Shown: positions 51,492 to 60,869 of the stretch, in pieces
Layout of the letters: each line of letters opens with the position of its first letter
How positions within the stretch are numbered: the stretch's first letter is position 1
NCBI GenBank assembly: GCA_034419075.1
Contig: DAOULR010000022.1
Span: forward strand, 68,989-132,988
DNA from: E44-bin88 sp034419075
GTDB lineage: Bacteria > Chloroflexota > Dehalococcoidia > Dehalococcoidales > BS750m-G39
DNA: 64,000 nt
Direction: 5' to 3'
Notes under the pieces: generated by a model
Seen by the model: only the letters and a program-made list of their open reading frames with translations
The model's database searches: none
Told to the model about the DNA's origin: nothing
Made by a program: the position numbers and the translations under genes

Positions 51492-52107
51492 GGGATTTCC
51501 CTTCTTCCCGGCCCTCGACGCCAGCCATTACCGTCACCTCCGCTCTGGACATGGCGATGTGCTTCAATATCATGGGCACAGAAATAAGGAGAGGCGTAAT
51601 GACCAGCATTATAGCGCTGCCGGTAAAGAGATTGAACAGGGTCAGGAAGCCAAAGAGGACGCCCGTGGAAAACCCTGTCTTATTGTTGGTGAAGAGGAGG
51701 GCGATGCCGGCTACGGCCATGGCGGCCAGAAGCGGCCAGAACATCAGCGAAGCCAGCACCCCGTAGGTAGTCATCGCTCCCTTCCCCCCTTTGAACCGGA
51801 TGAAGAGCGACCAGTTGTGCCCCACCACCACCGCCAGCCCAGCGGTAACCACCACCGCCAGGGGCAGCCCCAGCTCTTTGGCCAGCAGCACCGCTACCAC
51901 CCCCTTGCCAAAGTCCATAAAGGAAACGATGATGCTAGCCCCGAGGCCCACACGGCGGCGGGTCAAAGCCGCCCCCATGCGCCCGTCTCCGTACTTTCTT
52001 AAATCCAGCCCCTTAAACCAGCGCCCGATGAGGTAGGCGGAGGGAATCGAGCCGAGCAGGTAGGCGACGCCAACCGCCAGCAAAGCCAGAAAAATCTCGC
52101 CGACCAT
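51484..52107 (-). CDS. plsY: PlsY-like glycerol-3-phosphate acyltransferase
   Basis: 207 residues from the ATG at 52107 (MVGEIFLALL); a TTG further up would lie over the promoter. Multi-pass membrane protein with YLLGSIPSAYLIGRW (motif 1) and VVGHNWSLFIRFKGGKG (motif 2). The normally conserved GSGNxGATN motif reads GDGRMGAAL, so it is divergent and may use another acceptor. It acylates glycerol 3-phosphate from acyl-phosphate in phospholipid synthesis. Confidence 0.8.
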   Translation of the reverse strand: MVGEIFLALLAVGVAYLLGSIPSAYLIGRWFKGLDLRKYGDGRMGAALTRRRVGLGASIIVSFMDFGKGVVAVLLAKELGLPLAVVVTAGLAVVVGHNWSLFIRFKGGKGAMTTYGVLASLMFWPLLAAMAVAGIALLFTNNKTGFSTGVLFGFLTLFNLFTGSAIMLVITPLLISVPMILKHIAMSRAEVTVMAGVEGREEGKSLS

Positions 52108-52113
52108 ATCTAA

Positions 52114-52142
52114 ATTATGAGACAAATGGCCGCGGCTGTCAA
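52114..52142 (-). promoter_or_regulatory. plsY promoter, probably leaderless; panC -10 nearby
   Basis: On the minus strand TTGACA (52137-52142), 17 nt, CATAAT (52114-52119). Transcription would begin about at the plsY ATG (52107), implying a leaderless mRNA. On the plus strand TATAAT at 52155-52160 probably serves panC. Confidence 0.65.
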
Positions 52143-52187
52143 CAGGGGCTATGGTATAATACAGGCGTTAAGCGGAGAAAATATTAC

Positions 52188-53021
52188 ATGAAAACTGTCA
52201 AAACCATCGCCGATTTCAATAAACTGAGACCGAGGCTAACGGCGCCGCTGGGCTTTGTCCCCACCATGGGCTATCTCCACGAGGGGCATTTGGAACTGGT
52301 CCGGCAGGCCAGGGTGGAAAACCCCTCGGTGGCGGTCAGCATCTTCGTCAACCCCACCCAGTTCGGCCCCAAAGAAGACTTTAAGCAGTACCCCCGCGAC
52401 CCCGAGCGCGACCTGGCGCTGCTGGAGAAAGAAGGCGCCGACGTGGTCTTTATGCCTTCGGCGGAGGAGATGTATCCTCCCGGTTTCGATAGCTGGGTTG
52501 AAGTGGGCAAGATTACCGAAAAACTGGAGGGCGCCGCCCGCCCCGGTCACTTTAGAGGGGTGGCCACGGTAGTGGCCAAGCTCTTTAACATCGTCCGCCC
52601 CGACCGCGCCTATTTCGGGCAGAAGGACGCCCAGCAGCTAATAGTGATAAAAAGGATGACCGCCGACCTTGATATGGGCGTTGAAATCGTGGCTGTGCCC
52701 ACCGTGCGCGAGCCCGACGGCCTAGCCATGAGCAGCCGCAACACCTATCTTAACGATGAGGAAAGAAAGCAGGCGGTGGTTTTGTACCAGTCGCTCAAAC
52801 TGGCGCAAAGGCTTTACGCCGACGGCGAGAGGGACGCCAAGGCCATTCTCAAACAAATGACCGCCCTCATTAGAAAGCAGCCCCTGGCCGATATTGAATA
52901 TATCTCCATCGCCGACGGTGAGACATTGAACGAATTGGACAGGGTCAAACCGCCAGCACTGATCTCGATGGCGGTGAGGTTTGGCAAGACACGGCTGATT
53001 GATAATGTGGTGGTGGGGTGA
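52188..53021 (+). CDS. panC: Pantothenate synthetase
   Basis: 277 residues. FVPTMGYLHEGHLELVRQAR (HIGH-like motif) and FGQKDAQQL, PDGLAMSSRN are the PanC signatures. It joins pantoate and beta-alanine with ATP. It is separated from panB by the cupin genes and plsY but completes the pathway with panG, panD and panB. Confidence 0.96.
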   Translation: MKTVKTIADFNKLRPRLTAPLGFVPTMGYLHEGHLELVRQARVENPSVAVSIFVNPTQFGPKEDFKQYPRDPERDLALLEKEGADVVFMPSAEEMYPPGFDSWVEVGKITEKLEGAARPGHFRGVATVVAKLFNIVRPDRAYFGQKDAQQLIVIKRMTADLDMGVEIVAVPTVREPDGLAMSSRNTYLNDEERKQAVVLYQSLKLAQRLYADGERDAKAILKQMTALIRKQPLADIEYISIADGETLNELDRVKPPALISMAVRFGKTRLIDNVVVG

Positions 53022-53023
53022 AG

Positions 53024-53959
53024 TCATTCGGTAACTTTAATTGTATAATCCTTGTAGGTGGCTTCGATATTCTCCGCTTTTATGAAAGTACGTATTTTGA
53101 AATCACCCTGTTCAAGTGGTGTAATAATCAGAGGGTTATGATGATGAAGTGTATTGCCATGAACAAAATCTAGAGAATAACGAATTATCTGCCGCTCCTC
53201 ATCCTGAAAAATTGAATAGTTAGGTGTTTTCTCAATTATAAAACTAGTCGGAAAGATAAAACCGATTTCCACATTTTTCGCCATTCGGCTTTCATGGTTA
53301 TCCACACCGACGCTTATCACCTTTTTGATATTAACTCGTATCTCAGTTTTGCCCAAATTATTCCTGATATCCTTACCATCTAAATGAATATTGACCTTCT
53401 TTAAAAAACTTTGCTCTGTTTCTTTTGCTAGCTTTGATAATAATTCCGTTACTCTAGTATCCACGTCCTTTCTATCGGCATCAATTATCTTCCTTACTTC
53501 GATTATGATAACTATTAACTTCCACAGAACAATAATTGCGTAGATAAAACCTGCCACACTTATTATAAGGAAGAGGTTATAATAGATATTAATGTCAACC
53601 AAAATATTGGTCACCACTACCCCTAAAAAGGCTAGCATAAGAGGTATAAACAGCCGAAGAACCTGTTTCTTAGGGTCTAAGTAAGATAATTTACTTTCCG
53701 CAGTTTTTTTAATAGATTTGAGTTGTTTGAGACTATTTTCTATCGCTAATAAATCATCATCCGTTATATCCGTCTGTTGCCCCTTTTTTTGTAATTGCTC
53801 CTTGATGTTCTCCTCACTCGTTTTCTTTTCAGCCTTGTATTGGGCAGCCAACTTTGATAGTCCTTCTCGATACATAGACAGTAAAACAGTAATAACAGGA
53901 AACACAAAACCTAATACGGCAAGTATTAGATAAGCGAATAACTGAGTAGCTTGTTCCAA
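53024..53959 (-). CDS. AT-rich membrane protein of unknown function
   Basis: 311 residues. Membrane helices at about 5-27, 100-120 and 124-150, a charged helical segment (28-95, 155-190) and a C-terminal beta-rich cytoplasmic or external domain (from KVNIHLDGKDIRNNL). The DNA is visibly more AT-rich than its neighbours, which suggests recent acquisition. No family recognised. The end lies 3 bp from the panC stop. Confidence 0.65.
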   Translation of the reverse strand: MEQATQLFAYLILAVLGFVFPVITVLLSMYREGLSKLAAQYKAEKKTSEENIKEQLQKKGQQTDITDDDLLAIENSLKQLKSIKKTAESKLSYLDPKKQVLRLFIPLMLAFLGVVVTNILVDINIYYNLFLIISVAGFIYAIIVLWKLIVIIIEVRKIIDADRKDVDTRVTELLSKLAKETEQSFLKKVNIHLDGKDIRNNLGKTEIRVNIKKVISVGVDNHESRMAKNVEIGFIFPTSFIIEKTPNYSIFQDEERQIIRYSLDFVHGNTLHHHNPLIITPLEQGDFKIRTFIKAENIEATYKDYTIKVTE

Positions 53960-54039
53960 TATCCCTAACCCCTATTTAGGGTATTATACCATATTATGTA
54001 AACACTTCTGGTTGTACACCTACCCCACCCCCCAATTCC

Positions 54040-55113
54040 TCAAACCTCAGTCGGCGGGGTCGCCATCTCGTCGGCTTTGTCGTCCATCTTCATATATCGT
54101 ATGCCGCCCCCCGGCGGGACGACGACCACGATAGTTCCCTCGTGCGCGTTGCTGAGGTTCCTCTGCCCCTCGTAACTGCCGTCGGTGGTCATCACCTCGG
54201 CGTCGCATTCCTCCAATGACATGGCCGCCGACTGGTGCGGAAAGAGCTCTCGCTTAATCTGGCCGAGGGGACTGTTCTCCAGCCTCTTGCTGCTCTCCTC
54301 CTGCTTTGTCGAGATAACAGCCAGGCGGGGACCTATCTTCTCGTAGACGTCCAGCGGCGTGCTGTGCATGCTGCCGTGATGGGCCACCTTGACTACGGCG
54401 CCGGAAAGGTAGTTGACCATCTTCTTCACCAGCGTCTTGTGGCTGCTGCTCCTCTCCACCTTGGGGAATTCCTGACAAACGTGCGACCAGCTGTCGAATT
54501 CGGCGTCTCCGGTCAGGATGACCACGGCACGCCCCGCCTCCCTCTCGGCTTCAAGACTTTTATTGCCCTCATACTCCCGGGACTGCATGGTAATGACGTT
54601 CTCCTTGTTATTCTCGATGCGGAGCACGATGGAAGCGTTGTTCATATCGACTCCGTAGGTGGCGAAGCGGTTGCGTAGCGTAATCGAGGGTGAAAGGGCA
54701 GTTATCCGTATCTGGTGGAAATACCATTCCATCCCCGAGGAAACCCTCACCATTCTGATATTCTCGGCGATAACGCCCTCTAGAATGCGGCTATAGGTAC
54801 TCGAATTATGGCGGAAGCCACTGTCCCAGAACTCGTGAGGACAATAGGGGCTGTTGATAATAGCCGGTATGCCGCTGATATGGTCGTAGTGAGGGTGGGT
54901 GGCGCAAACGAAGGCGAGCCGGGACGGCCCCACGCCCGCGTTATGCATCAGCTTCCCCAGGTAATCCTTCGTCTTGGCACTGTCCCTACAGTCGACGAGT
55001 CCGTAACTCCTCTGGCCATTGCTACCGGCGGGAAGCTCGACCACAATGTTGTCGCCGAAAGCTACGTTCAGGAAATGGATGACCAGCTCATCAGGTTTGA
55101 TTTGTTCGGCCAT
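54040..55113 (-). CDS. Metallo-beta-lactamase-fold hydrolase (ComEC-like domain)
   Basis: 357 residues. THPHYDH (residues 72-78) holds the zinc ligands, VILTGDAEFDSW the second metal site, and VKVAHHGSMHS the ComEC/Rec2-type C-terminal motif. There is no membrane part, so it is a soluble relative. Such proteins cleave nucleic acids or phosphodiesters, and some occur in conflict systems. It is one base from the 129-residue gene upstream and probably co-expressed. Confidence 0.78.
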   Translation of the reverse strand: MAEQIKPDELVIHFLNVAFGDNIVVELPAGSNGQRSYGLVDCRDSAKTKDYLGKLMHNAGVGPSRLAFVCATHPHYDHISGIPAIINSPYCPHEFWDSGFRHNSSTYSRILEGVIAENIRMVRVSSGMEWYFHQIRITALSPSITLRNRFATYGVDMNNASIVLRIENNKENVITMQSREYEGNKSLEAEREAGRAVVILTGDAEFDSWSHVCQEFPKVERSSSHKTLVKKMVNYLSGAVVKVAHHGSMHSTPLDVYEKIGPRLAVISTKQEESSKRLENSPLGQIKRELFPHQSAAMSLEECDAEVMTTDGSYEGQRNLSNAHEGTIVVVVPPGGGIRYMKMDDKADEMATPPTEV

Positions 55114-55114
55114 T

Positions 55115-55504
55115 TCAGCTACCTCCTTCCAGAGCCGCCAGGTAGCTATTCTTGACGCGTTCCTTGCTCACTCGGGCGATAGACTGGAAGTTCCTTTGCT
55201 CCACATCCACCACGAACCTAGCCTCGGTGCCCCCTTCCGTAATTTCCCGAAATCCCCCGCTCAGGAAGACCTGCCCTTCGTACAGATTGTTCCAGAGCCA
55301 CTCTTCTTCAGGCTCCGAGGGCATGCCCATTTCCTCTTGGTAGTCTTCGGGGCGTACCAGAAGCTCTGACTCCTCCCTCCAATCTTTGGGGTCATCCCCG
55401 AAAGTCTCTTTGTCAGGCTTCAGGTCGGCAACCAGGATGCGGACTAGGTTATCGGATAACCTTTCGTCGATGGTGATACGGCGCACTCTTTGCGGACTGT
55501 TCAT
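55115..55504 (-). CDS. Small acidic protein paired with the MBL-fold hydrolase
   Basis: 129 residues, acidic, no recognised family. FVVDVEQRNFQSIARVSKERVKNSYLAAL ends it. Its stop abuts the start of the MBL gene, so the two form a two-gene unit. AGGGGG lies upstream of the ATG. It may be a partner or inhibitor of the hydrolase. Confidence 0.6.
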   Translation of the reverse strand: MNSPQRVRRITIDERLSDNLVRILVADLKPDKETFGDDPKDWREESELLVRPEDYQEEMGMPSEPEEEWLWNNLYEGQVFLSGGFREITEGGTEARFVVDVEQRNFQSIARVSKERVKNSYLAALEGGS

Positions 55505-55532
55505 AGGCTTTACCCCCTTTTATTGAAAAATC

Positions 55533-55632
55533 AAAAAGGGCGCCAGCTACCGTCATAGTTTTCGACAGTCCCAGCGCCCTCGTTTCGTCCCATCAACCCC
55601 CCACAGTTTTTAAAGTTGTCGTAGTTTGGGGC
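55533..55632 (-). other. Structured leader with terminator-like hairpin ahead of the MBL unit
   Basis: On the minus strand GGGCGC and GCGCCC (55574-55579 with 55538-55543) close a 42-nt hairpin, with CTGTC/GACGG pairing inside, followed by TTTTT. Upstream of it CCCC (55628-55631 region) can pair with GGGG (55597 region). It precedes the start of the 129-residue gene, so it may attenuate it or insulate it from upstream transcription. Confidence 0.6.
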
Positions 55633-55666
55633 TTAAATTCTAGCCACATGGCAAGACTTTGTCAAT

Positions 55667-56200
55667 CTAGTGTATTATCCCGTAGCCTCCGCTCACCGCG
55701 TCCCGGAAGATGCCCAGCTCGGGGGGATAGAAGGTAAAGACGCCGAAGGCCACCGCCAGCAAAATCACCATAACCGCCCCCAACCCGCACAGCCACTTCG
55801 GCCACTGTTTCAGTGTCAAAATTTTATAGCTGGCCAGCTGCCCCAGCGCCACGGCGACGAAGAAAATGGTAATATCGACGGCCAGAATCTCTTCGCCGAA
55901 GATAGCCGCATAGGCGTAAAAGATAACGGCGATGACGACGGGCATAGTGTAGAGACCGATGGCTTTGGCGATAAAGAAGTTGTTGACCGAACGCTTGAGG
56001 AAGGGGTACTCGATGATAGCGTAGAACAGGGCCGGCCAGAAGGCAATCTTAAAGTGCTCCCAGACGCTCTCGTTGACGGCGGCGATAACGCCCACGGGCG
56101 ACCAGCCGCCCGCCCACTCGAAGAGGAAGTGGAACATCGCCCCCACGATGAAGATGACCCCGATGCCAATAAGCTCCCACCTTAAAACCGACCTCTTCAT
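55667..56200 (-). CDS. DUF6512-like integral membrane protein
   Basis: 177 residues with five membrane helices. The pattern FHFLFEWAGGWSPVGVIAAV, then NESVWEHFKIAFWP is that of the DUF6512 family of unknown function. No linked partner. Confidence 0.65.
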   Translation of the reverse strand: MKRSVLRWELIGIGVIFIVGAMFHFLFEWAGGWSPVGVIAAVNESVWEHFKIAFWPALFYAIIEYPFLKRSVNNFFIAKAIGLYTMPVVIAVIFYAYAAIFGEEILAVDITIFFVAVALGQLASYKILTLKQWPKWLCGLGAVMVILLAVAFGVFTFYPPELGIFRDAVSGGYGIIH

Positions 56201-56269
56201 GAGCCACCCCCAGCAGTTATCTATTTAATAATTACTGGTAACGGACGCCCTTGTCAATACCCCAAAGCC

Positions 56270-57490
56270 CTACTCCCTGACCAGCGCCATAATCCCCAGC
56301 ATAGATATAAAAGCCAGGCCGGCGCCGAAGTAGAAGGGCGCGGCAGGACTGAATGCCTGCCATAGCCAGCCGGCAATCAGGCTAGCGGGCAAAAGGGCCA
56401 TCCCCACCACCCCGTGATAAAGCCCGTAGGCGGTGCCCCTCTTCGCCTCGGGGACCAGGTCAGCGACAAAGGCTCGCGCCACCCCCTCCACCACCCCATA
56501 GTAGAGCCCGTAGCCAGCAAAAAGCAGCCAGACCTGCCACAGCTCCGAGGCCAGGGCGAACCCCAGGTAGACCAAGGCGTAGATGAACCAGCCCAGGATG
56601 ATAACCCGCCGCCTCCCCAGCCTGTCCGATAGCACCCCCGCCGGTAGAGCGGTAACGGCGTAAGCGATATTAAACACCACCAGCATCAAGACCACATAGA
56701 TAACCGACGAGCCCAGGTCCTGCGCTCTCAGGATAACGAAGAAATCGCTGGAGTTACCCAGGGTAAACACCGCCATAACAACCAGAAACAGCTTAAAGCG
56801 ACCATCGAAACCCCCTAGCTGTTTGAGGCCCAGCCGAGAGCCAGCACCAGCTGAAGCCGGCTTCCGCCTCTCCCGGACAAAAATCAGCAGCACAACCACC
56901 GCCACTACTGCCGGCACCACCCCCACCAGCACCAACCAGTGGTAGCTCTTCAGGTTAAGCTCAAGCCCTCCGCCCTGAGCCAGATAGATAATGAGCGCGG
57001 CGATGGCCAGCCCCAGGACGGCGCCGAAGGTATCCATCGCCCGGTGCAAGCCGAAGCCCTTACCTCTCTCCCCAGCTGAAACCGAGTCAGCCACCAAGGC
57101 ATCGCGGGGGGAGGTGCGGATGCCCTTCCCCAGCCTGTCACCGAATCTGATGGCTAGCACGCCACCCCAGCTTGACGCCAGGTACATAAAGGGCTTGGCT
57201 ATCGTAGAGATAGTGTAGCCCGCCACCGCCAGGGGTTTGCGCCTCCCCACCCTGTCGCTGAGCCAGCCGCTGAAAACCCTGAAGATAGCGTCGGCACTTT
57301 CCGACAGCCCGCCAATAAGACCGATAATGGGAGTGCCCGCCCTGAGCACATTGAACAAAAAGAGGGGGACAAGGGTAAAAATCATCTCGCTGGAGATATC
57401 GGTCAGCAGGCTGACTATGCCCAGAAAGAAGACGTTGGCGTTAAGGCCGAAGACCTTAAACCGCTCTGGGCGAGACTGATTAGAAAACAT
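56270..57490 (-). CDS. MFS transporter
   Basis: About 406 residues from the ATG at 57490 (MFSNQSRPE); a GTG at 57499 is an alternative. Twelve membrane helices, with the MFS motif SGWLSDRVGRRKPLAVAGY between helices 2 and 3 and GVLSDRLGRRRVIILG in the second half. IRFGDRLGKGIRTSPRDALV is typical of a subfamily of putative drug or metabolite exporters. Substrate unknown. Confidence 0.85.
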   Translation of the reverse strand: MFSNQSRPERFKVFGLNANVFFLGIVSLLTDISSEMIFTLVPLFLFNVLRAGTPIIGLIGGLSESADAIFRVFSGWLSDRVGRRKPLAVAGYTISTIAKPFMYLASSWGGVLAIRFGDRLGKGIRTSPRDALVADSVSAGERGKGFGLHRAMDTFGAVLGLAIAALIIYLAQGGGLELNLKSYHWLVLVGVVPAVVAVVVLLIFVRERRKPASAGAGSRLGLKQLGGFDGRFKLFLVVMAVFTLGNSSDFFVILRAQDLGSSVIYVVLMLVVFNIAYAVTALPAGVLSDRLGRRRVIILGWFIYALVYLGFALASELWQVWLLFAGYGLYYGVVEGVARAFVADLVPEAKRGTAYGLYHGVVGMALLPASLIAGWLWQAFSPAAPFYFGAGLAFISMLGIMALVRE

Positions 57491-57505
57491 AAAGGTCACA
57501 CTACT

Positions 57506-58051
57506 CTAGTAAGAGTTGAATGAGGCGATTTTGTCCATCGGCTCCCGTCCGTGCTCCGGCCCCAGCTTTTCCCGGTCGTAATAGCCCAGCGCTATCAGGA
57601 TATCTATCTTCTTATTCTGCGGGATTTCCAATACCGATTTCACCCCCCGTTCGTTGAACCAGCCTATCCAGCAGGTGCCCAGGCCTAACTCCTCAGCCTC
57701 CAGCACGAAATGCTCACAGGTTATGCCGATGTCGATGAGATAGAATTTCACGCCCCGAAACATGCCCCCGATTCTGGCCAGGAACTTTGACTTCTCCGAG
57801 ATGACGGCAATGATGACCGGCGCTGTTTTACAGAAGGTATTTATAAAATAAAGGCCGCCGAAGGCGGCGTCGCAGAGCCTGTTCTTTAGCCCTCTGTCGT
57901 CCACCACGATGAACCGCCATGGCTGCGAGTTGCTTTCCGAGGGGGCTAATCTGGCCGCCTCAAGACACATCATTATTTTCTCTCGCTCGACGGGTTTATC
58001 CAGGAATTCCCTGACGCTTTTTCTCTGTTTTATTAAGTCCAGAAGAGCCAT
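57506..58051 (-). CDS. Nitroreductase-family flavoprotein
   Basis: 181 residues. IKQRKSVREFLDKPVE and APSESNSQPWRFIVVDD are the FMN-binding N-terminal motifs; LGLGTCWIGWFNE and IALGY end the fold. It would reduce nitro, quinone or similar groups with NAD(P)H. It lies next to the MFS gene on the same strand. Confidence 0.88.
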   Translation of the reverse strand: MALLDLIKQRKSVREFLDKPVEREKIMMCLEAARLAPSESNSQPWRFIVVDDRGLKNRLCDAAFGGLYFINTFCKTAPVIIAVISEKSKFLARIGGMFRGVKFYLIDIGITCEHFVLEAEELGLGTCWIGWFNERGVKSVLEIPQNKKIDILIALGYYDREKLGPEHGREPMDKIASFNSY

Positions 58052-58124
58052 GGCTATACCCCTCCTCGTTATCTATACCCCGATAACCAATCCTAGTTCT
58101 GGCGGCTACCCTTGTCAACTTTGC

Positions 58125-58153
58125 TTGACACTGATATGGCTAATAGCTAAAAT
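58125..58153 (+). promoter_or_regulatory. Promoter of the tRNA cluster
   Basis: TTGACA (58125-58130), 17 nt, TAAAAT (58148-58153), 17 bp before tRNA-Phe. Confidence 0.8.
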
Positions 58154-58169
58154 AACCCGTAACTCCCCT

Positions 58170-58245
<76 letters not shown>

Positions 58246-58258
58246 CCTACGATAATAT

Positions 58259-58333
58259 GCGGAAGTGGCTCAGCGGTAGAGCATCTCCTTGCCAAGGAGA
58301 GGGTCGCGAGTTCGAATCTCGTCTTCCGCTCCA
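58259..58333 (+). tRNA. tRNA-Gly (GCC)
   Basis: Acceptor GCGGAAG/CTTCCGC, anticodon loop TTGCCAA (GCC), T-arm GCGAG-TTCGAAT-CTCGT, CCA encoded. Confidence 0.97.
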
Positions 58334-58389
58334 TTCCACCCCTCCGAGATTTGCGACCTTTACCACCTTTACCCTTCACCCCTCCCAAG

Positions 58390-58410
58390 GTTCGAATCTC
58401 GTCTTCCGCT
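58390..58410 (+). repeat. Duplicated 3' end of tRNA-Gly (candidate att scar)
   Basis: The 21 bp from the T-loop to the discriminator base of tRNA-Gly (58310-58330) recur exactly at 58390-58410, 80 bp downstream. The rest of the tRNA is absent. Confidence 0.85.
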
Positions 58411-58451
58411 TATTTCCCCTCAAAGAACGCTCACCCGCCGATAGATTCTGC

Positions 58452-58480
58452 TTGCGCCCCACCCTGTTATGCAGTAGAAT
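58452..58480 (+). promoter_or_regulatory. Promoter of tRNA-Leu/tRNA-Gln
   Basis: TTGCGC (58452-58457), 17 nt, TAGAAT (58475-58480), 23 bp before tRNA-Leu. Confidence 0.6.
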
Positions 58481-58502
58481 ACGGCAACCTGGAACGCTTA
58501 AG

Positions 58503-58591
58503 GCCGAAGTGGCGGAATAGGCAGACGCGACAGTCTCAAAAACTGTTGGGGGGCAACCCCCGTGTCGGTTCGAACCCGACCTTCGGCACCA
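58503..58591 (+). tRNA. tRNA-Leu (CAA)
   Basis: Acceptor GCCGAAG/CTTCGGC, anticodon stem ACAGT/ACTGT with loop CTCAAAA (CAA), long variable arm GGGGGGCAACCCCC, T-arm TCGG-TTCGAAC-CCGA, CCA encoded. Confidence 0.96.
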
Positions 58592-58599
58592 ATTTTAGA

Positions 58600-58673
58600 T
58601 GCCGAGTGGTGCAGTGGTAGCACAGAGGACTTTGGATCCTTTGACCCAGGTTCGAATCCTGGCTCGGCAGCCA
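58600..58673 (+). tRNA. tRNA-Gln (TTG)
   Basis: Acceptor TGCCGAG/CTCGGCA, anticodon loop CTTTGGA (TTG), T-arm CCAGG-TTCGAAT-CCTGG, CCA encoded. Confidence 0.96.
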
Positions 58674-58704
58674 ATTTGGACAGTCCCGAACCTGGCAAAG
58701 GTAT

Positions 58705-59280
58705 TTAATCAACCCCTGGTTTTTTATTCTGGGCGGCTCTCTCTACAACCTCTCTAATTCGCTTTTCTCTGGTTTCTTTTCTCTTGGCACTATTAACCCA
58801 ATGAATATAGGCAAACTGATATGAATTTGCCAAATTACTAAAGTTAATCCAAGCAATTCTATTTTTCATTAAGACTTCTTTAAGGTCACCGGGTATTTCT
58901 GGTTTTCCCCTTATTATATAAGCAGCGTCCCATCTGCCGTTTTTCTTTGCCTCCTCAATCTTCTCTAAACCAGCCTTGGTCATTTTCCCGGTATTTATCA
59001 TCTTGATAGCTCTTTGTTTATTTGCCAGTGACCACAGGCTATTCCCTCTTCGTGGCGAATACCTCAAAACAAATTTTTCGTCATCGATTTTTCTCAGTGT
59101 GCTATCAATCCAACCAAAACACAAAGCTTCCTCAACTGCATCTTCGTAAGAAATTCCAGGCTTGTTTGTCTGTTTTTTGTAATGAACTAACCAGATTTCC
59201 CCCTCTTTTTGGTGATTGCTTTCTAACCATTGGCGCCATTCAACTCTGTTGGCTAAGGATAGGGTTTTTACTTTCTTCAT
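58705..59280 (-). CDS. YdeI/OmpD-associated family protein
   Basis: 191 residues from the ATG at 59280 (MKKVKTLSL). RVEWRQWLESNHQKEGEIWLVHYKK, SYEDAVEEALCFGWIDS and the C-terminal YIHWVNSAKRKETREKRI match the YdeI family (bacteriocin-protection/OmpD-associated). Its molecular activity is unsettled. A longer N-terminus would overlap the divergent ABC gene. Confidence 0.8.
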   Translation of the reverse strand: MKKVKTLSLANRVEWRQWLESNHQKEGEIWLVHYKKQTNKPGISYEDAVEEALCFGWIDSTLRKIDDEKFVLRYSPRRGNSLWSLANKQRAIKMINTGKMTKAGLEKIEEAKKNGRWDAAYIIRGKPEIPGDLKEVLMKNRIAWINFSNLANSYQFAYIHWVNSAKRKETREKRIREVVERAAQNKKPGVD

Positions 59281-59377
59281 TTTAACGCACGTCCTGAACA
59301 AATCAATCTCATCGCTTAAAGACCACTCCACCCCTGCTTGACTAATCTGGCACATAATTATATCCTTGTTGGCGAGC

Positions 59378-60119
<742 letters not shown>

Positions 60120-60127
<8 letters not shown>

Positions 60128-60854
60128 CCAGGTATTTACCATCGCCGGCAGGGTGATAATGCAGCTGCTTCGCGACCGCCGCACTATGGTGCTGCTGGTA
60201 CTCGTCCCGTTGGTCATCGCCAGCATCGTCGGCGTCAGCATCCCCAGTAAGCAAACGCTGGACTACATCGCCCCTGCCGTGCTGGCAGTGTTGATACTCT
60301 TCTTCGGCTTCCTGCTCACCGGTATCAGCTTCTTGAGGGAGCGTTCCCAGGGGACGCTGGAAAGGCTTATGGCCTCGCCCGTATCCAAGCTGGATGTGGT
60401 CGGCGGCTATCTGCTCGGTTTCCTGCTCTTCGCCGTGCTCCAGACCATGATTCTCTTCTTCTATTTGATATATGTGCTCGACGTCAGCTTCAATGGCGCG
60501 CTCTGGCAGATTATCGTTTTTGAGATTATTATCGGCATCCTGGCCGTTTGCCTGGGGATTTTCATTTCTGTATTTGCCCGCAACGAGTTCCAGATGGTGC
60601 AGTTCATCCCCTTAATCATTTTGCCCCAGATATTTCTCTGCGGGCTGCTCTGGCCCGTGAGCCAGATGCCGGACTACCTGCAGTGGATAGCCAAGTTCCT
60701 GCCCCTGACCTACGGCGTGGACGGCATCAGGGCCCTGATGCTTCAGGGGCAAGACCTTCTGGATATAGGTAAGGAAATCGGCGTCCTGGCCGGCTACGCC
60801 GCCGGGCTGATGGTTTTAGCCTCATTGACTTTGAGAAGAGGCGCCGCCAGCTAG
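60120..60854 (+). CDS. ABC-2-type permease
   Basis: 244 residues from a GTG start that overlaps the ATPase stop by 8 bp, with GAGGA upstream. Six membrane helices; FLRERSQGTLERLMASPV is the ABC-2 signature loop and FLPLTYGVDGIRAL is typical near the last helices. Confidence 0.9.
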
Positions 60855-60869
60855 CCAAGGAGGTGCCAA

